Below, piece after piece: positions 37,615 through 46,093 of a DNA stretch of 64,000 nucleotides. The notes under the pieces are model-generated. The model was given only the letters and a program-made list of their open reading frames with translations. It did no database searches and was not told the DNA's origin. Source of the stretch: Thermovirga lienii DSM 17291 (GTDB lineage Bacteria > Synergistota > Synergistia > Synergistales > Thermovirgaceae); assembly GCA_000233775.1 (NCBI GenBank), contig CP003096.1, forward strand, positions 310,001-374,000, read 5' to 3'. Position numbers and translations under genes: made by a program. How positions within the stretch are numbered: the first letter of the stretch is position 1; every line of letters starts with the position of its first letter.

Positions 37615-38396
37615 TCCAGCTGCTTGGGTTTTTCGTAAGTGTACCTTATGCCCTCGAAAGGCTTGGGTAGTATGCGGCTTGCTAGGACCACCCTGTCATC
37701 CTTTTGTTCCACCTTGTCCAGTACCAGGGGAAAGACGAATTCATTTAAATCTATAACGGGCTGTATCTGCGATATGGCCCGGTCGGTTATGCTCTTGGGG
37801 AGGTCAACCTTGTTGACCCGCATAACGTAGTCGGCAAGCCAAAGTTCTTTGCCTTTTCGGATCTCGAAGCGTCCCTCAAGCTCTATAAGGATGTCCAACC
37901 GAAATAGGAATTTGGTCAGGTAATATCCCCTGACGTAGAGACCGCCGTCCCTGAAGTCCAGGAGAAGGTCGTGCCAATGGCCGTCGTCGTCGCCGAACTC
38001 CTCGCTGAGTAGGGCTTTGTTTACGTCCTCTTCGAGAATGACGGCTTTTGCCTTTATGTCCAGCATATTCTTAACGTCTGGTGGTTCGGTGTTCCAGGTA
38101 GAGGGCGGAGTAAACTCAACATCCACAGCTTCAACAGTCAAGTGGTCGATCCTCACACCACCAATGTCGCAACCTATTAGGTCCAAGTATAAATGTCCAA
38201 CCTTGCCCTCTCCGTCCGGTTCATGGTTTAGGATCAATTCCATTTTCTCCGGTTTCAGACCTTCTATGAAAGCCTCATAAAGTTTACGAGATGGAGGAGA
38301 GGATTCATCTTGAGCCCTTGCATGGGGAGGAAAGGCAAAAGCTACTAGTATTATCATGGTGACCAATATGCTAAAGGTTTTCCTTATACTGTTCAT
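37611..38396 (-). CDS. secreted DUF2993 (LmeA-like) protein
   Basis: About 261 aa with a signal peptide (FSILVTMIILVAFAFPPHARA). The mature part has the DUF2993 look: ILNHEPDGEGKVGHLYLDLIG, VDVEFTPPSTW, LDIKAKAVILEEDVNKALLSE and VDLPKSITDRAISQIQPVIDL (each within 20 residues of the diagnostic core). Such proteins bind phospholipids or anchor at the envelope; the role here is unknown. ATG 38396 follows GGAGA. It may be in an operon with the GNAT gene upstream. Confidence 0.65.
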   Translation of the reverse strand: MNSIRKTFSILVTMIILVAFAFPPHARAQDESSPPSRKLYEAFIEGLKPEKMELILNHEPDGEGKVGHLYLDLIGCDIGGVRIDHLTVEAVDVEFTPPSTWNTEPPDVKNMLDIKAKAVILEEDVNKALLSEEFGDDDGHWHDLLLDFRDGGLYVRGYYLTKFLFRLDILIELEGRFEIRKGKELWLADYVMRVNKVDLPKSITDRAISQIQPVIDLNEFVFPLVLDKVEQKDDRVVLASRILPKPFEGIRYTYEKPKQLD

Positions 38397-38425
38397 TCTC
38401 CATCTCTCCAATTTGCAGATTTATA

Positions 38426-38953
38426 TTAATCTTGCACTGATAACCTGCGGAACGTGCTTGCCAGATCCATTAGCTTGTTGCCTTCCACACGGTTCAATAT
38501 TATACGGTCTTGAGGTTTTGCCCCTATGGATTCGTAAAAAGCCCGGGCCTTTGTGTTCCAGGTAAGGACGCACCATTCCAGGCGGCCACCGCCTATCTGC
38601 AGGGCAAGATGGGCAAGGTAGGACAGAAGGATAGTGCCTACTCCTTTACCCCTGTGGGAGGGTTTTACGTACAGGTCTTCAAGGTACACTCCAGGTTTTC
38701 CCTCGAACGTGGAGAAGTTGAAAAAGTAAAGGGCAAAAGCTATAGGTTCATCATTTACGCATCCAAAGATGACTCGTGCTTTGGGGTTTTCCCCGAACAG
38801 ATGTTCTGCAAGCAAATCTTCATTGGCTTTTACCTCATGAAGTAAACCCTCATGTTCGGCAAGCTCCTTGATGAACTGCAATATTATCGGGATGTCCTCT
38901 TCGGTAGCCTCTTTGATATGAAGGTCCTTTACCTGGGCTATTGTTTTTTTCAA
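38426..38953 (-). CDS. GNAT N-acetyltransferase
   Basis: A 175-aa acetyltransferase. The acetyl-CoA loop is HRGKGVGTILLSYLA with the preceding strand YLEDLYVKPS, and the C-terminal part has NTKARAFYESIGAKP. The pattern resembles diamine (spermidine) acetyltransferases, but the acceptor is not certain. AAGGAGG precedes the ATG. It lies between csaA and the DUF2993-like gene on the same strand. Confidence 0.85.
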   Translation of the reverse strand: MKKTIAQVKDLHIKEATEEDIPIILQFIKELAEHEGLLHEVKANEDLLAEHLFGENPKARVIFGCVNDEPIAFALYFFNFSTFEGKPGVYLEDLYVKPSHRGKGVGTILLSYLAHLALQIGGGRLEWCVLTWNTKARAFYESIGAKPQDRIILNRVEGNKLMDLASTFRRLSVQD

Positions 38954-39031
38954 GCTAAATTTCCTCCTTAAAACAACTTCTATTATAAAGAAGAACCAAC
39001 AAGCCGTCAGCGAAGAAATTTGCCCGGCCTC

Positions 39032-39364
39032 TTAGAATATTCGTTCTCCCAGGGGAACAGGCCTTTCTGGCTTCAAGAATACTACATTGCCCTCTTGATC
39101 CTTTGCGCCCAGGACCAATACCTCGGACTTGAAACCGGCTATTCTCTTTGGAGGGAAGTTGACTACGCATATTACAAGCTGATTCACCAAATCTTCCGGG
39201 GTATAGTTGTCGCAGTATTGGCCTGAGCTCTGCCGTATGCCCAGCTCCTCTCCCAGGTCTATCCACATCTTGTAGGAGGGCTTTCGTGCCTTTTCGTTCC
39301 TCTCCACTTTGATTATTTTGCCCACGCGCATGTCCACTTTTTCGAAGTCTTCATAAGTAAGCAC
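39032..39364 (-). CDS. csaA: CsaA-type tRNA-binding chaperone-like protein
   Basis: A 110-aa single OB-fold protein, the same length as Bacillus CsaA. Blocks: DFEKVDMRVGKIIKVE, GIRQSSGQYCDNYTPEDL, VVNFPPKRIAGFKSEVLVLG and the end PVPLGERIF. CsaA binds tRNA and has been described as a chaperone for export; related domains sit at the end of MetG. The start is GTG 39364 behind GGAAGGAG; the longer upstream frame has no ribosome site and poor sequence. Confidence 0.88.
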   Translation of the reverse strand: MLTYEDFEKVDMRVGKIIKVERNEKARKPSYKMWIDLGEELGIRQSSGQYCDNYTPEDLVNQLVICVVNFPPKRIAGFKSEVLVLGAKDQEGNVVFLKPERPVPLGERIF

Positions 39365-39489
39365 CGTTTCTTCTCCTTCCTCTTGCTCTTGGCTGCACAG
39401 GGACGTTATCCCTTTACACACAATATTATAAACATAAATAAACTTAAAGGGCATAAGTCTAAAAGGGCCCCCCATGATAAACTAGGGCC

Positions 39490-39687
39490 ATGGTGGAGAG
39501 AAGGATACCCCTTGAAGGGGACACAGCGTTGAGGAAGAGAGCCCAAGAACTTTTGAAGGCTTCTGAAACAAGCGATGAAGTAAGGATGAAATGGCTGGCT
39601 CTTGCCGAGGAGGCGGCCAGGGAGGGTGATTATTTGCTATCTGAGTACGCGTACAAAAAGGCCTTGAGGCTGAGGGTGCTATGGTGA
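39490..39687 (+). CDS. small helical protein before sfsA, unknown
   Basis: A 65-aa, charged, mostly helical protein (RKRAQELLKASETSDEVRMK, then ALAEEAAREGDYLLSEYAYKKALRLR). The second half looks like one TPR-type helix pair. Its stop overlaps the sfsA start (ATGGTGA), which supports coupled translation. Only a weak ribosome site (GGAGAG) is seen, and the start overlaps none of the divergent csaA gene. Confidence 0.6.
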   Translation: MVERRIPLEGDTALRKRAQELLKASETSDEVRMKWLALAEEAAREGDYLLSEYAYKKALRLRVLW

Positions 39688-40850
39688 AGTCTGCACCCGA
39701 TGAGCAAAGTTCCTACAGTGCCGTAAAGGGAAGCCCTACGAGAGCTTTTTTTCTGGAAAGGCTTAATCGATTCGTGGTCCTCTGCAGGGTAGGCACAGAT
39801 GTGGTAAAAGCTCACCTTCCAAACCCTGGTAGATTGTGGGAGCTTCTTTACAAGGATGCCGAGCTTGTTTTAGAGAGAACCAGCGCTTCAGGTAGGGCTA
39901 CCGATTACACGGTCGTGGCGGTAAGGACGGAAAGAGGCCCTGTAATGCTCCATACCCACAGGGTGAACAGTGCAGTTGCTTGGCTTTTGGCGAGAGGAAA
40001 ACTTATCGGATTTGAGGATTACAAACTTAAGGGAAGGGAAGTTACCCATGGACAGCACAGGTTCGACTTGCTGTTAAGCGGTCCCGAAGGGGAGATTCTC
40101 GTGGAGGTTAAGTCTTGTACCCTCTTTGGCGAGCTTCTGGCCATGTTTCCCGACGCGCCGTCGAAGCGCGCGGTAAATCACGTAAGACACCTAGGAGAAC
40201 TCGCCAGGCAGGGTGTAAAGACCGCCGTAATTTTCGCAGTTCAAACACCCCATCCCAAGTTTTTCCTGCCGGACTTTCATACCGATTACGATTTTGCGAG
40301 GACTGTCCTTGCAGAAAAGGAGCATGTGGAGTTTCTTCCGATCTCTTTGGAGTGGGGAGCAGAGGATCTTAAGTTGAAGGAGCGCTCCAACAGGATTGAA
40401 ATCCCCTGGGGGGTGTTGGAGCAGGAGTGCGTGGACGCCGGAAGTTATGTTTCCATATTTGAGATTAAAGACCCCAAAGCCCCCCTGGGGGATGGCTTTT
40501 ATTGCGTAGTTGAAAGGGCACCGAAAGATCTTACGGCATCCATGGCAAGGGTTACAAGAAAGACTCTCATGCCTCACCCAACTTTAAACGCAATAAAGGA
40601 AGACCTAAGCCTCGTGGGGGTTTTACCCATAAGGGCCAACGAGGACATGGCGTCGCTGCAAGACGACCTGGCTGCAGTTAGTCCTTTGACTGCAGATGGG
40701 CTTTTTTATTTTCCCCATAATCCTTTAAGGCAGAAGGCTTTCATAGATGTTCTACTTAAGTATAGGATTGGGCGCCTGGAACAAAAGCTTCTAAATGAAT
40801 ACCCTGGGGGGCTTGACGGTCCTAAAAAGTGTGGTAATATATGCACATGA
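39681..40850 (+). CDS. sfsA: SfsA nuclease-like protein fused to a DUF123-like domain
   Basis: A 389-aa protein; SfsA proteins are normally about 230 aa. Residues 15-245 are SfsA, with the DNA-binding start AHLPNPGRLWELL and the PD-(D/E)xK nuclease core D129...E142-V-K144 in FDLLL and ILVEVKSCT. From about residue 253 a second domain (GSYVSIFEI, DGFYCVVERAPKDL, HPTLNAIKEDL) resembles the DUF123 (GIY-YIG-like) fold, though it lacks the usual YVGSA motif. The exact SfsA role (sugar fermentation stimulation, DNA processing) is unsettled. Its end overlaps the arsR start. Confidence 0.82.
   Translation: MVKSAPDEQSSYSAVKGSPTRAFFLERLNRFVVLCRVGTDVVKAHLPNPGRLWELLYKDAELVLERTSASGRATDYTVVAVRTERGPVMLHTHRVNSAVAWLLARGKLIGFEDYKLKGREVTHGQHRFDLLLSGPEGEILVEVKSCTLFGELLAMFPDAPSKRAVNHVRHLGELARQGVKTAVIFAVQTPHPKFFLPDFHTDYDFARTVLAEKEHVEFLPISLEWGAEDLKLKERSNRIEIPWGVLEQECVDAGSYVSIFEIKDPKAPLGDGFYCVVERAPKDLTASMARVTRKTLMPHPTLNAIKEDLSLVGVLPIRANEDMASLQDDLAAVSPLTADGLFYFPHNPLRQKAFIDVLLKYRIGRLEQKLLNEYPGGLDGPKKCGNICT
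40813..40840 (+). promoter_or_regulatory. promoter of the arsR operon
   Basis: TTGACG (40813-40818), 16 bases, TATA-like TAATAT (40835-40840), inside the 3' end of sfsA. The expected start, 7 bases after the -10, is 40847, the A of an ATG. Confidence 0.6.
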
Positions 40851-41176
40851 TTTGTTATAACGATAACAAAAATTACGAGCGTAAAGTGGAAATCTTGAAG
40901 GCCATGGCCCATCCAGTGAGGTTGGCTATACTGGAGAAGCTTAGAGCAGGTGACATGTGCGCCTGCGTCATAGCGGACATGTTCGAAAGCGACAGAACCA
41001 CCGTGAGCAAGCACCTGGCCATACTGAAGAAGGCCGGTCTCGTAGATGACATAAAGGAAGGAAGAAACATAATCTATCATCTTAAAATGCCATGCATTCT
41101 AGATGTCATGCCTTGTATAGAGAAAGTTATAAACCAGGAACGAGAGCGAAAATGCTGTAGCTCGGGTTCGGAATAA
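40847..41176 (+). CDS. ArsR/SmtB-family metal or redox repressor
   Basis: A 109-aa winged-helix repressor. The ArsR core is KAMAHPVRLAILEKL, then DMCACVIADMFESDRTTVSKHLAILKKAGLV with the recognition helix in TTVSKHLAIL, and KEGRNIIYHL for the wing. Cys residues in the DMCACVIA segment fit the known alpha3-helix arsenic/antimony site type (CxC), and CCSS occurs at the C-terminus. The best start, ATG 40847, coincides with the predicted transcript start, so the mRNA would be leaderless; no ribosome site is seen. It heads the redox/permease operon. Confidence 0.85.
   Translation: MICYNDNKNYERKVEILKAMAHPVRLAILEKLRAGDMCACVIADMFESDRTTVSKHLAILKKAGLVDDIKEGRNIIYHLKMPCILDVMPCIEKVINQERERKCCSSGSE
40852..40869. 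promoter_or_regulatory. candidate ArsR operator
   Basis: TTGTTAT AACG ATAACAA, a perfect 7-bp inverted repeat, placed at about +6 to +23 of the predicted transcript and inside the first codons of arsR. This is a normal place for a repressor site of an autoregulated ArsR gene. Confidence 0.6.
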
Positions 41177-41201
41177 CTAAAGATGAAGTGGGGTGGACAC
41201 A

Positions 41202-41444
41202 GTGAAGATTCAGATACTGGGGACCGGGTGTCCCAAGTGCAAGAAACTAGCGGAAACAGCGGAAAAGGCGGCAAAGGAATTGGGACTCTCCTTTGAGTTG
41301 GAAAAGGTTACGGACATAAATGACATCATATCCTTTGGAGTCATGGCAACTCCTGGACTAGCGGTGGACGGGAAGGTCCTGGTGGCTGGGAAGGTTCCGT
41401 CTGTAGAGGACGTCAAAAAAATGCTGCAGGAGTCAGCCAGCTAG
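41202..41444 (+). CDS. small thioredoxin-like redox-active disulfide protein
   Basis: About 80 aa, the compact thioredoxin type also annotated as redox-active disulfide protein 2. The active site is GTGCPKCKKLAE, and the cis-Pro region is VMATPGLAVDGKVLVAGKVP. The start is GTG 41202 behind GGGGTGG, or GTG 41193 in the same frame. These proteins commonly sit next to ArsR genes and DUF318 permeases, as here, and probably deliver electrons to the system or handle a thiol-bound metal. Confidence 0.87.
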   Translation: MKIQILGTGCPKCKKLAETAEKAAKELGLSFELEKVTDINDIISFGVMATPGLAVDGKVLVAGKVPSVEDVKKMLQESAS

Positions 41445-41464
41445 TTAAAGCTGAAAAAAAAGAG

Positions 41465-41492
41465 AGGCCCTGGCCGCAAGGCGAGGGCCTTT
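41465..41492 (+). terminator. stem-loop after the thioredoxin gene
   Basis: AGGCCCT (41465-41471) pairs with AGGGCCT (41484-41490), with GCC/GGC inside; only three T follow, so termination may be partial. Confidence 0.45.
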
Positions 41493-41503
41493 AAAGAGCA
41501 GTA

Positions 41504-41525
41504 TATGTGCAAATAATTTCACATA
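41504..41525. promoter_or_regulatory. palindromic site before the permease gene
   Basis: TATGTG-N10-CACATA, 18 of 22 positions symmetric, 38 bases before ATG 41563. It could be an operator for a CRP/FNR-type or other regulator. Not the same as the arsR palindrome. Confidence 0.35.
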
Positions 41526-41562
41526 AAGGCTTTGTATTTTATCAAGTAGAGGTGAATATGAA

Positions 41563-42732
41563 ATGAATTCGGAGCTCAAAAAGTTTATGTATCTTTTGCT
41601 TGCTTTTCTTGCCTTTTACTTTATGCCCGTTGAGAGCGCCAGGCTTCAGAACGCTGCTGTTGAAGCGTTGGCAATGCTTCACGAGTATGCCAGAGAGCAC
41701 GTTCTACTATGCCTAGTGCCGGCGTTCTTCATAGCTGGTGCCATAAGTGTGTTCGTTTCTCAGCAGTCGGTTATGAAGTACCTTGGAGCCAACGCTAAAA
41801 GATGGGTTGCCTACTCGGTTGCTGCCGTTTCAGGTACGGTACTTGCAGTTTGTTCCTGCACAGTGCTTCCCCTTTTTGCGGGAATCTACAAGCGGGGTGC
41901 TGGTCTTGGTCCAGCTACGGCCTTCCTTTATTCAGGACCAGCAATAAACGTTCTGGCAATAATCCTCACGGCGAGGGTCCTAGGTGTGGAGCTTGGGGTG
42001 GCAAGAGCCGTTGGAGCCATATCTTTCAGCGTCATAATAGGCCTTTTGATGGCCCTTATCTTTCATGAAGAAGAAGCAAAAAGACAGGAGAGCTTTGCAG
42101 CTCTTCCGGAACCCGAAGATAATAGACCTTTATGGAAGACCGTTTGGTTCATGGCCAGCATGGTGGTGTTTTTGGTCTTCGCCAACTGGGCTGCTCCCAA
42201 GGTTCCAGTGGGTTTTTGGGCAGCAGCGTACAGGGTCAAGTGGTACGTTGCTGCGCTGGCCTTGATCTCCACGGTGGCGAGTTCTTGGCTATGGTACACC
42301 AAAGACGAGCGAGCCGAGTGGTTTCAGTCCACTTGGGGATACGCCTTGCAGGTTTTGCCCCTCTTGTTCGGAGGCGTTTTGGTAGCAGGTTTTCTCCTGG
42401 GAAGACCTGGACATGAAGCTCTAATACCCGGAGAATGGGTGGCATCTCTTGTGGGGGGTAATTCTTTCTTTTCCAACTTTTTTGCCACGGTGGCAGCGGC
42501 GTTCATGTATTTTGCCACGCTGACGGAAGTTCCCATACTGCAGGGGCTCATAGGAGCAGGAATGGGCAAGGGACCGGCCTTGGCTCTTCTCCTTGCTGGC
42601 CCAGCTTTGTCCCTGCCCAACATGCTCGTGATAAGAAGCGTCCTTGGCACCAAGAAAACGGTGACATATGTGGCTTTGGTGATAATTCTTTCCACTATAG
42701 CTGGTATGATATTCGGTGCCATCTTTGGTTAA
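41563..42732 (+). CDS. DUF318/ArsP-like permease
   Basis: A 389-aa permease with about 9-10 membrane segments. The family's Cys-containing motif is VCSCTVLPLFAGIYKRG, followed by GPATAFLYSGPAINVLAI; a related GPALALLLAGPALSLPNML occurs in the second half. ArsP relatives export organoarsenicals and use such conserved Cys; other members are linked to Cu or Zn. Here the ArsR and thioredoxin neighbours suggest a thiophilic metal or metalloid. No ribosome site stronger than AGAGGTG is seen. Confidence 0.85.
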   Translation: MNSELKKFMYLLLAFLAFYFMPVESARLQNAAVEALAMLHEYAREHVLLCLVPAFFIAGAISVFVSQQSVMKYLGANAKRWVAYSVAAVSGTVLAVCSCTVLPLFAGIYKRGAGLGPATAFLYSGPAINVLAIILTARVLGVELGVARAVGAISFSVIIGLLMALIFHEEEAKRQESFAALPEPEDNRPLWKTVWFMASMVVFLVFANWAAPKVPVGFWAAAYRVKWYVAALALISTVASSWLWYTKDERAEWFQSTWGYALQVLPLLFGGVLVAGFLLGRPGHEALIPGEWVASLVGGNSFFSNFFATVAAAFMYFATLTEVPILQGLIGAGMGKGPALALLLAGPALSLPNMLVIRSVLGTKKTVTYVALVIILSTIAGMIFGAIFG

Positions 42733-42767
42733 GATGCAAAGCAGCAAGATAGCGAGGGGGTAAGGAA

Positions 42768-43040
42768 ATGGATTGGAAGAAAGCGAGCAAGGACGAAATA
42801 GTGTGCTATTGCCAAAAGGTAACCAAGGGCGAGATAGTAAAGGCAATGTACGAAGGAGCAAACACTATGGAAGAGGTTATGAAAAAGACCAAGGCTGGAA
42901 TCGGAGGCAGGTGCAAGGAGCTTAACCCCAGAGGCAGGTGCTGTCACCCCGACATAGAGGAGATCATGTCCATCTACGGCGAGACAGTCAAAAACCTGAA
43001 AAAGTCCTCCTGCTGCGGCCCTAATTGTGATTGTTCTTAA
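42768..43040 (+). CDS. BFD-like [2Fe-2S] protein
   Basis: A 90-aa Cys-rich protein. The Fer2_BFD pattern is VCYCQKVTKGEIVKAMYEGA, then GGRCKELNPRGRCC; the C-terminal tail has CCGPNCDC, which could bind another metal. It starts 36 bases after the permease stop with AGGGGG upstream, so it is in the same operon. It may be an electron carrier or metallochaperone of the system. Confidence 0.78.
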   Translation: MDWKKASKDEIVCYCQKVTKGEIVKAMYEGANTMEEVMKKTKAGIGGRCKELNPRGRCCHPDIEEIMSIYGETVKNLKKSSCCGPNCDCS

Positions 43041-43060
43041 CTTTGATGTAAATGTTTTTG

Positions 43061-43094
43061 AAAAGGCTCCCCACAAAAACGGGGAGCCTTTTTT
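43061..43094 (+). terminator. terminator of the arsR operon
   Basis: A perfect 12-bp stem AAAAGGCTCCCC (43061-43072) with GGGGAGCCTTTT (43081-43092), then T to 43094. Confidence 0.9.
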
Positions 43095-43144
43095 GTGTGC
43101 AATTGACATTAAAAGTGGTATCCTTTTGCGGGGGAGGTGATAGG

Positions 43145-44035
43145 TTGAGTGTTACTTTGACCAGAAAACAGGTGCTCATTGCGGACGGTGCAATGCTCTT
43201 TGCCGCCGTTTTTTGGGGTTCGGGTTTCGCTGTTACCAGCTGGCTTTTAGACTACATGTCCCCCTTGTGGCTTTTGACCGTTAGGTTCTTGGCAAGCGGG
43301 GGAATCTTGATGTGTTTTTTGTGGAACAGAGTCAAAAAGCTGAGAAGAAAGCACGTGGTTTTGGGGATCCTTTTGGGCGGAGTCCTCGCGGCCACCTTCA
43401 TAGCTCACGTGGTGGGACTTTTATATACAACCCCTGGAAAGCAGTCCTTCATAGCAGGAAGCAACGTAGTCATGGTTCCATTTCTTTACGCCCTATTCTA
43501 TAAGAGGCTTCCCTCCCTTTTGGCCACCCTTGGAGCTTTTGTGACCACCGTGGGGCTTTTGGTCATGGCATTCACTCCTGGGATGAGCTTCAACCTCGGT
43601 GATGGACTTTCCCTCCTTTTGGCAGTGGGGATAGCCTTTCACGTCCTTTTGGTTGGAAACCTCAGCAGGCGCATGGACCCCGTGGCTTTGACGGTAGTGC
43701 AGCTTTTTGCCAGTGGGGTGTTTCTTTTGACCTTGTCCTTGGTGCTTGAGCCGATACCCCACTTTGGCGACGTATCACCCAAGGTGTGGTGGGGGATAGG
43801 CTACATTGTGGCCTTCGTGACCGTGATTCCCTTTTTCATTCAGACTGTTGCCCAAAGGTACAGTCCTGAGACCCACGCTGCGATAATACTCTCCATGGAG
43901 AGCCCCTTTGGCTACGTAATAGCTATAGCTCTTGGAGAGGAAATGCTGAACCTCCAGATAGTGTTAGGAGGTGTGCTTATTTTAGCGGGAGTCTTTCTCG
44001 CGGAGCTTGAGATCTTCCTGGAGAGGAGAAAATAA
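43145..44035 (+). CDS. EamA/DMT-family transporter
   Basis: A 296-aa drug/metabolite transporter with ten membrane segments in two EamA repeats. It starts AVFWGSGFAVTSW, a typical EamA opening, and the second repeat ends YSPETHAAIILSMESPFGYV. The start is TTG 43145, 5 bases after GGAGGTGA; an ATG at 43052 in the same frame lies inside the preceding terminator and is rejected. The stop overlaps the next start (TAATG). Substrate unknown. Confidence 0.87.
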   Translation: MSVTLTRKQVLIADGAMLFAAVFWGSGFAVTSWLLDYMSPLWLLTVRFLASGGILMCFLWNRVKKLRRKHVVLGILLGGVLAATFIAHVVGLLYTTPGKQSFIAGSNVVMVPFLYALFYKRLPSLLATLGAFVTTVGLLVMAFTPGMSFNLGDGLSLLLAVGIAFHVLLVGNLSRRMDPVALTVVQLFASGVFLLTLSLVLEPIPHFGDVSPKVWWGIGYIVAFVTVIPFFIQTVAQRYSPETHAAIILSMESPFGYVIAIALGEEMLNLQIVLGGVLILAGVFLAELEIFLERRK

Positions 44036-45180
44036 TGGAACAGATCAAAAGGCTTCTTCCCAAGTTGATGGTCGCAAATTTCGGCATCATGGCCTTCAGT
44101 CAGGTTTATTTCCTTTTGCCCATGTATCTATCCTATAAGGGGATCACAGATCCCAAAGCGGTTGGGTTGATTTTGGGCGCCTTCTTTTTTACAAGCACTG
44201 TCCCAAGGCCCTTTCTGGCATACCTGGTGGAAGCTTTTTCTTTAAGGAAGTTGCTTTTTGCTTCTTCGATCCTAGGCCTTGTGGCGGGTATAGGTATAGC
44301 GTGCTCAAAGACGGTGCCTTTGTTGATCTTGTGGAGGCTGATTGCGGGGTTGGACTTCGGGCTTTTTTTGGTGGCCTTGACCACTTACCAGACCTTCGTA
44401 ATACCTGAAGAAGTCAGAGGGAGTGCCTTTGCCCTTATAACCGTGGGTTCTATTTTTCCATTCATCGTCGTTCTGCCCATCGGCGACTTTATGCTGCACA
44501 GGAACATGGAGTGGCTTTACATATGGCTTGCCCCCCTTATGGCCTTGGTGTGTGGGGTTATATCCTTGACTTTGAGGCCGGCAAAGAAGAAGAGTAGGCT
44601 TGAAGAGGAGCAATGGGGAACCTGGAGGGAGCTTTTGTCCTTGAGATCGGTGCAGGGGTATTTGATATCGGCCATCCTCTATGGTCTTACAGATGCTGCC
44701 ATTATTTCCATCACCTCTTTGGCCATGGAGAAAGAACTTCCTCCTTCTGCTTTCATGGTCCCCTTTGCATGGGGAGCTCTCTTGATAAGGCTTTTGGGAT
44801 TCAAGATATTGGACATAATTCCGAAAGGAATCCTGGCTTCTTTGGTGATAGCTGTGAACGCCTTTGGACTGATAGGGGCAGCACTAGCGTCCAGTAGCCT
44901 GGTTTTTGGAGTTTCCGGGCTGATTTATGGAGTTGGCGTAGGTATAGGGTTTCCTCTCTATTTGGCCCTGGTGGGTGAGGTTACTCCCAGGCGGTTCAGA
45001 CCAAAAGCAACCGCCTTGGCGTGGTTCCTCCTCGACGGTTGCTATTTTGTCACTCCTATTATCTTTGGTTACCTCTCTGCATTCATCGGGGCAAGCTGGG
45101 CCTTCAGGTTATTGCCGATTTTCCTTCTGTTTTCGTCATTGCCCGTGTATATCTTTTGTTGGCGCCCCAAAGGTTCCTAG
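44035..45180 (+). CDS. MFS transporter
   Basis: A 381-aa major facilitator with about 12 membrane segments. The loop after helix 2 (STVPRPFLAYLVEAFSLRK) replaces the usual GxLaDrxGrr, and EVTPRRFRPKATALAW lies in the later half, as in many small-molecule exporters. It is translationally coupled to the EamA gene upstream. The 3' end overlaps the convergent PDZ gene by 4 bases. Substrate unknown. Confidence 0.83.
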   Translation: MEQIKRLLPKLMVANFGIMAFSQVYFLLPMYLSYKGITDPKAVGLILGAFFFTSTVPRPFLAYLVEAFSLRKLLFASSILGLVAGIGIACSKTVPLLILWRLIAGLDFGLFLVALTTYQTFVIPEEVRGSAFALITVGSIFPFIVVLPIGDFMLHRNMEWLYIWLAPLMALVCGVISLTLRPAKKKSRLEEEQWGTWRELLSLRSVQGYLISAILYGLTDAAIISITSLAMEKELPPSAFMVPFAWGALLIRLLGFKILDIIPKGILASLVIAVNAFGLIGAALASSSLVFGVSGLIYGVGVGIGFPLYLALVGEVTPRRFRPKATALAWFLLDGCYFVTPIIFGYLSAFIGASWAFRLLPIFLLFSSLPVYIFCWRPKGS

Positions 45181-46022
45181 CGATATTCTTTCATCAGCTG
45201 CTGAGCCTCCATAAGCAGAGCAAGGCCTTTGCCACGCTCCGATAGCATCTGCCTGTAGAACGAGTTGAACCCTCCTGGGAGGCTCTCAAACTTGAGGATC
45301 CAATCCTCATCCCAATTGGGGTCATTGGGGAAGTTCTTTATCATCGTAGCCTCGGTCAGAGTCTTGCCTTTTGAAAGGTCGTCCTCCAGAGCCCTTATTG
45401 CCAGTAGACTAAGGTTGGCCGCTCTAGTGAGGTGGGACCTTGCCTTCAAGAGTGTTGTGCGAGTTTTTTCTGGTATGACTTTCGGAACCTCGACGGAAGC
45501 CAAAGCGTTCCTGGAGTCCATAAAGGTATTGAAGGCCATGTCGAAGGTCTCCTTTGGAATAGGGCTTCGAGATGCTACTTTTTGCCTTATGTCCAGCCAC
45601 GTTTCCTCGCAGGCCTGCCAGTGGATTCTTAGGGATGTGTCCGCTTCAAGGAAGGCCTCCTGCCCCTCGAACGTCACTGGTTGCTTTAGCCTTATCAACA
45701 AGTTGCGGTTGGAGCGCTTTATCGATAGCAAGATAGAGCCGTGGCTTTCGGGCAAAACCAAAATCTCATCCAGGACTTCCTGGGTGGATAAGGTGTCCGC
45801 GGGGCGAAAATCCACGGCTTTTATGAAGTCCCCCGGAAGTAGGCCTGATGCGTGAGGGAGGGAACCTTCCACGACGTTTCTTACCACAAACCCTCCAGGT
45901 ACCTTCTCCAGGGTTAGGCCAGGAACCAGAGGCTGGACCGCTTCCTGAGAAAAGGCCGGAGCTGATAAAACCATCACCGCCAATATGGCGCCGAGTAAAA
46001 GCAGAGATTTATTGGTTCTCAT
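45177..46022 (-). CDS. secreted PDZ-domain protein
   Basis: A 281-aa protein with a signal peptide (LLLLGAILAVMVLSAPAFS). Residues about 30-115 form a PDZ domain (GLTLEKVPGGFVVRNVVEGS, HASGLLPGDFIKAVD). The rest is helical with no protease motif, so it is not a DegP or CtpA enzyme. It may act as an envelope binding or adaptor protein. GGGAGATG lies before ATG 46022. Confidence 0.75.
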   Translation of the reverse strand: MRTNKSLLLLGAILAVMVLSAPAFSQEAVQPLVPGLTLEKVPGGFVVRNVVEGSLPHASGLLPGDFIKAVDFRPADTLSTQEVLDEILVLPESHGSILLSIKRSNRNLLIRLKQPVTFEGQEAFLEADTSLRIHWQACEETWLDIRQKVASRSPIPKETFDMAFNTFMDSRNALASVEVPKVIPEKTRTTLLKARSHLTRAANLSLLAIRALEDDLSKGKTLTEATMIKNFPNDPNWDEDWILKFESLPGGFNSFYRQMLSERGKGLALLMEAQQLMKEYR

Positions 46023-46093
46023 GATATCATCTCCCGTACACGGAGTATTTGTTTTTAAGTATAACCTAATTAATGAGAAAAAGTAAAATTTTT

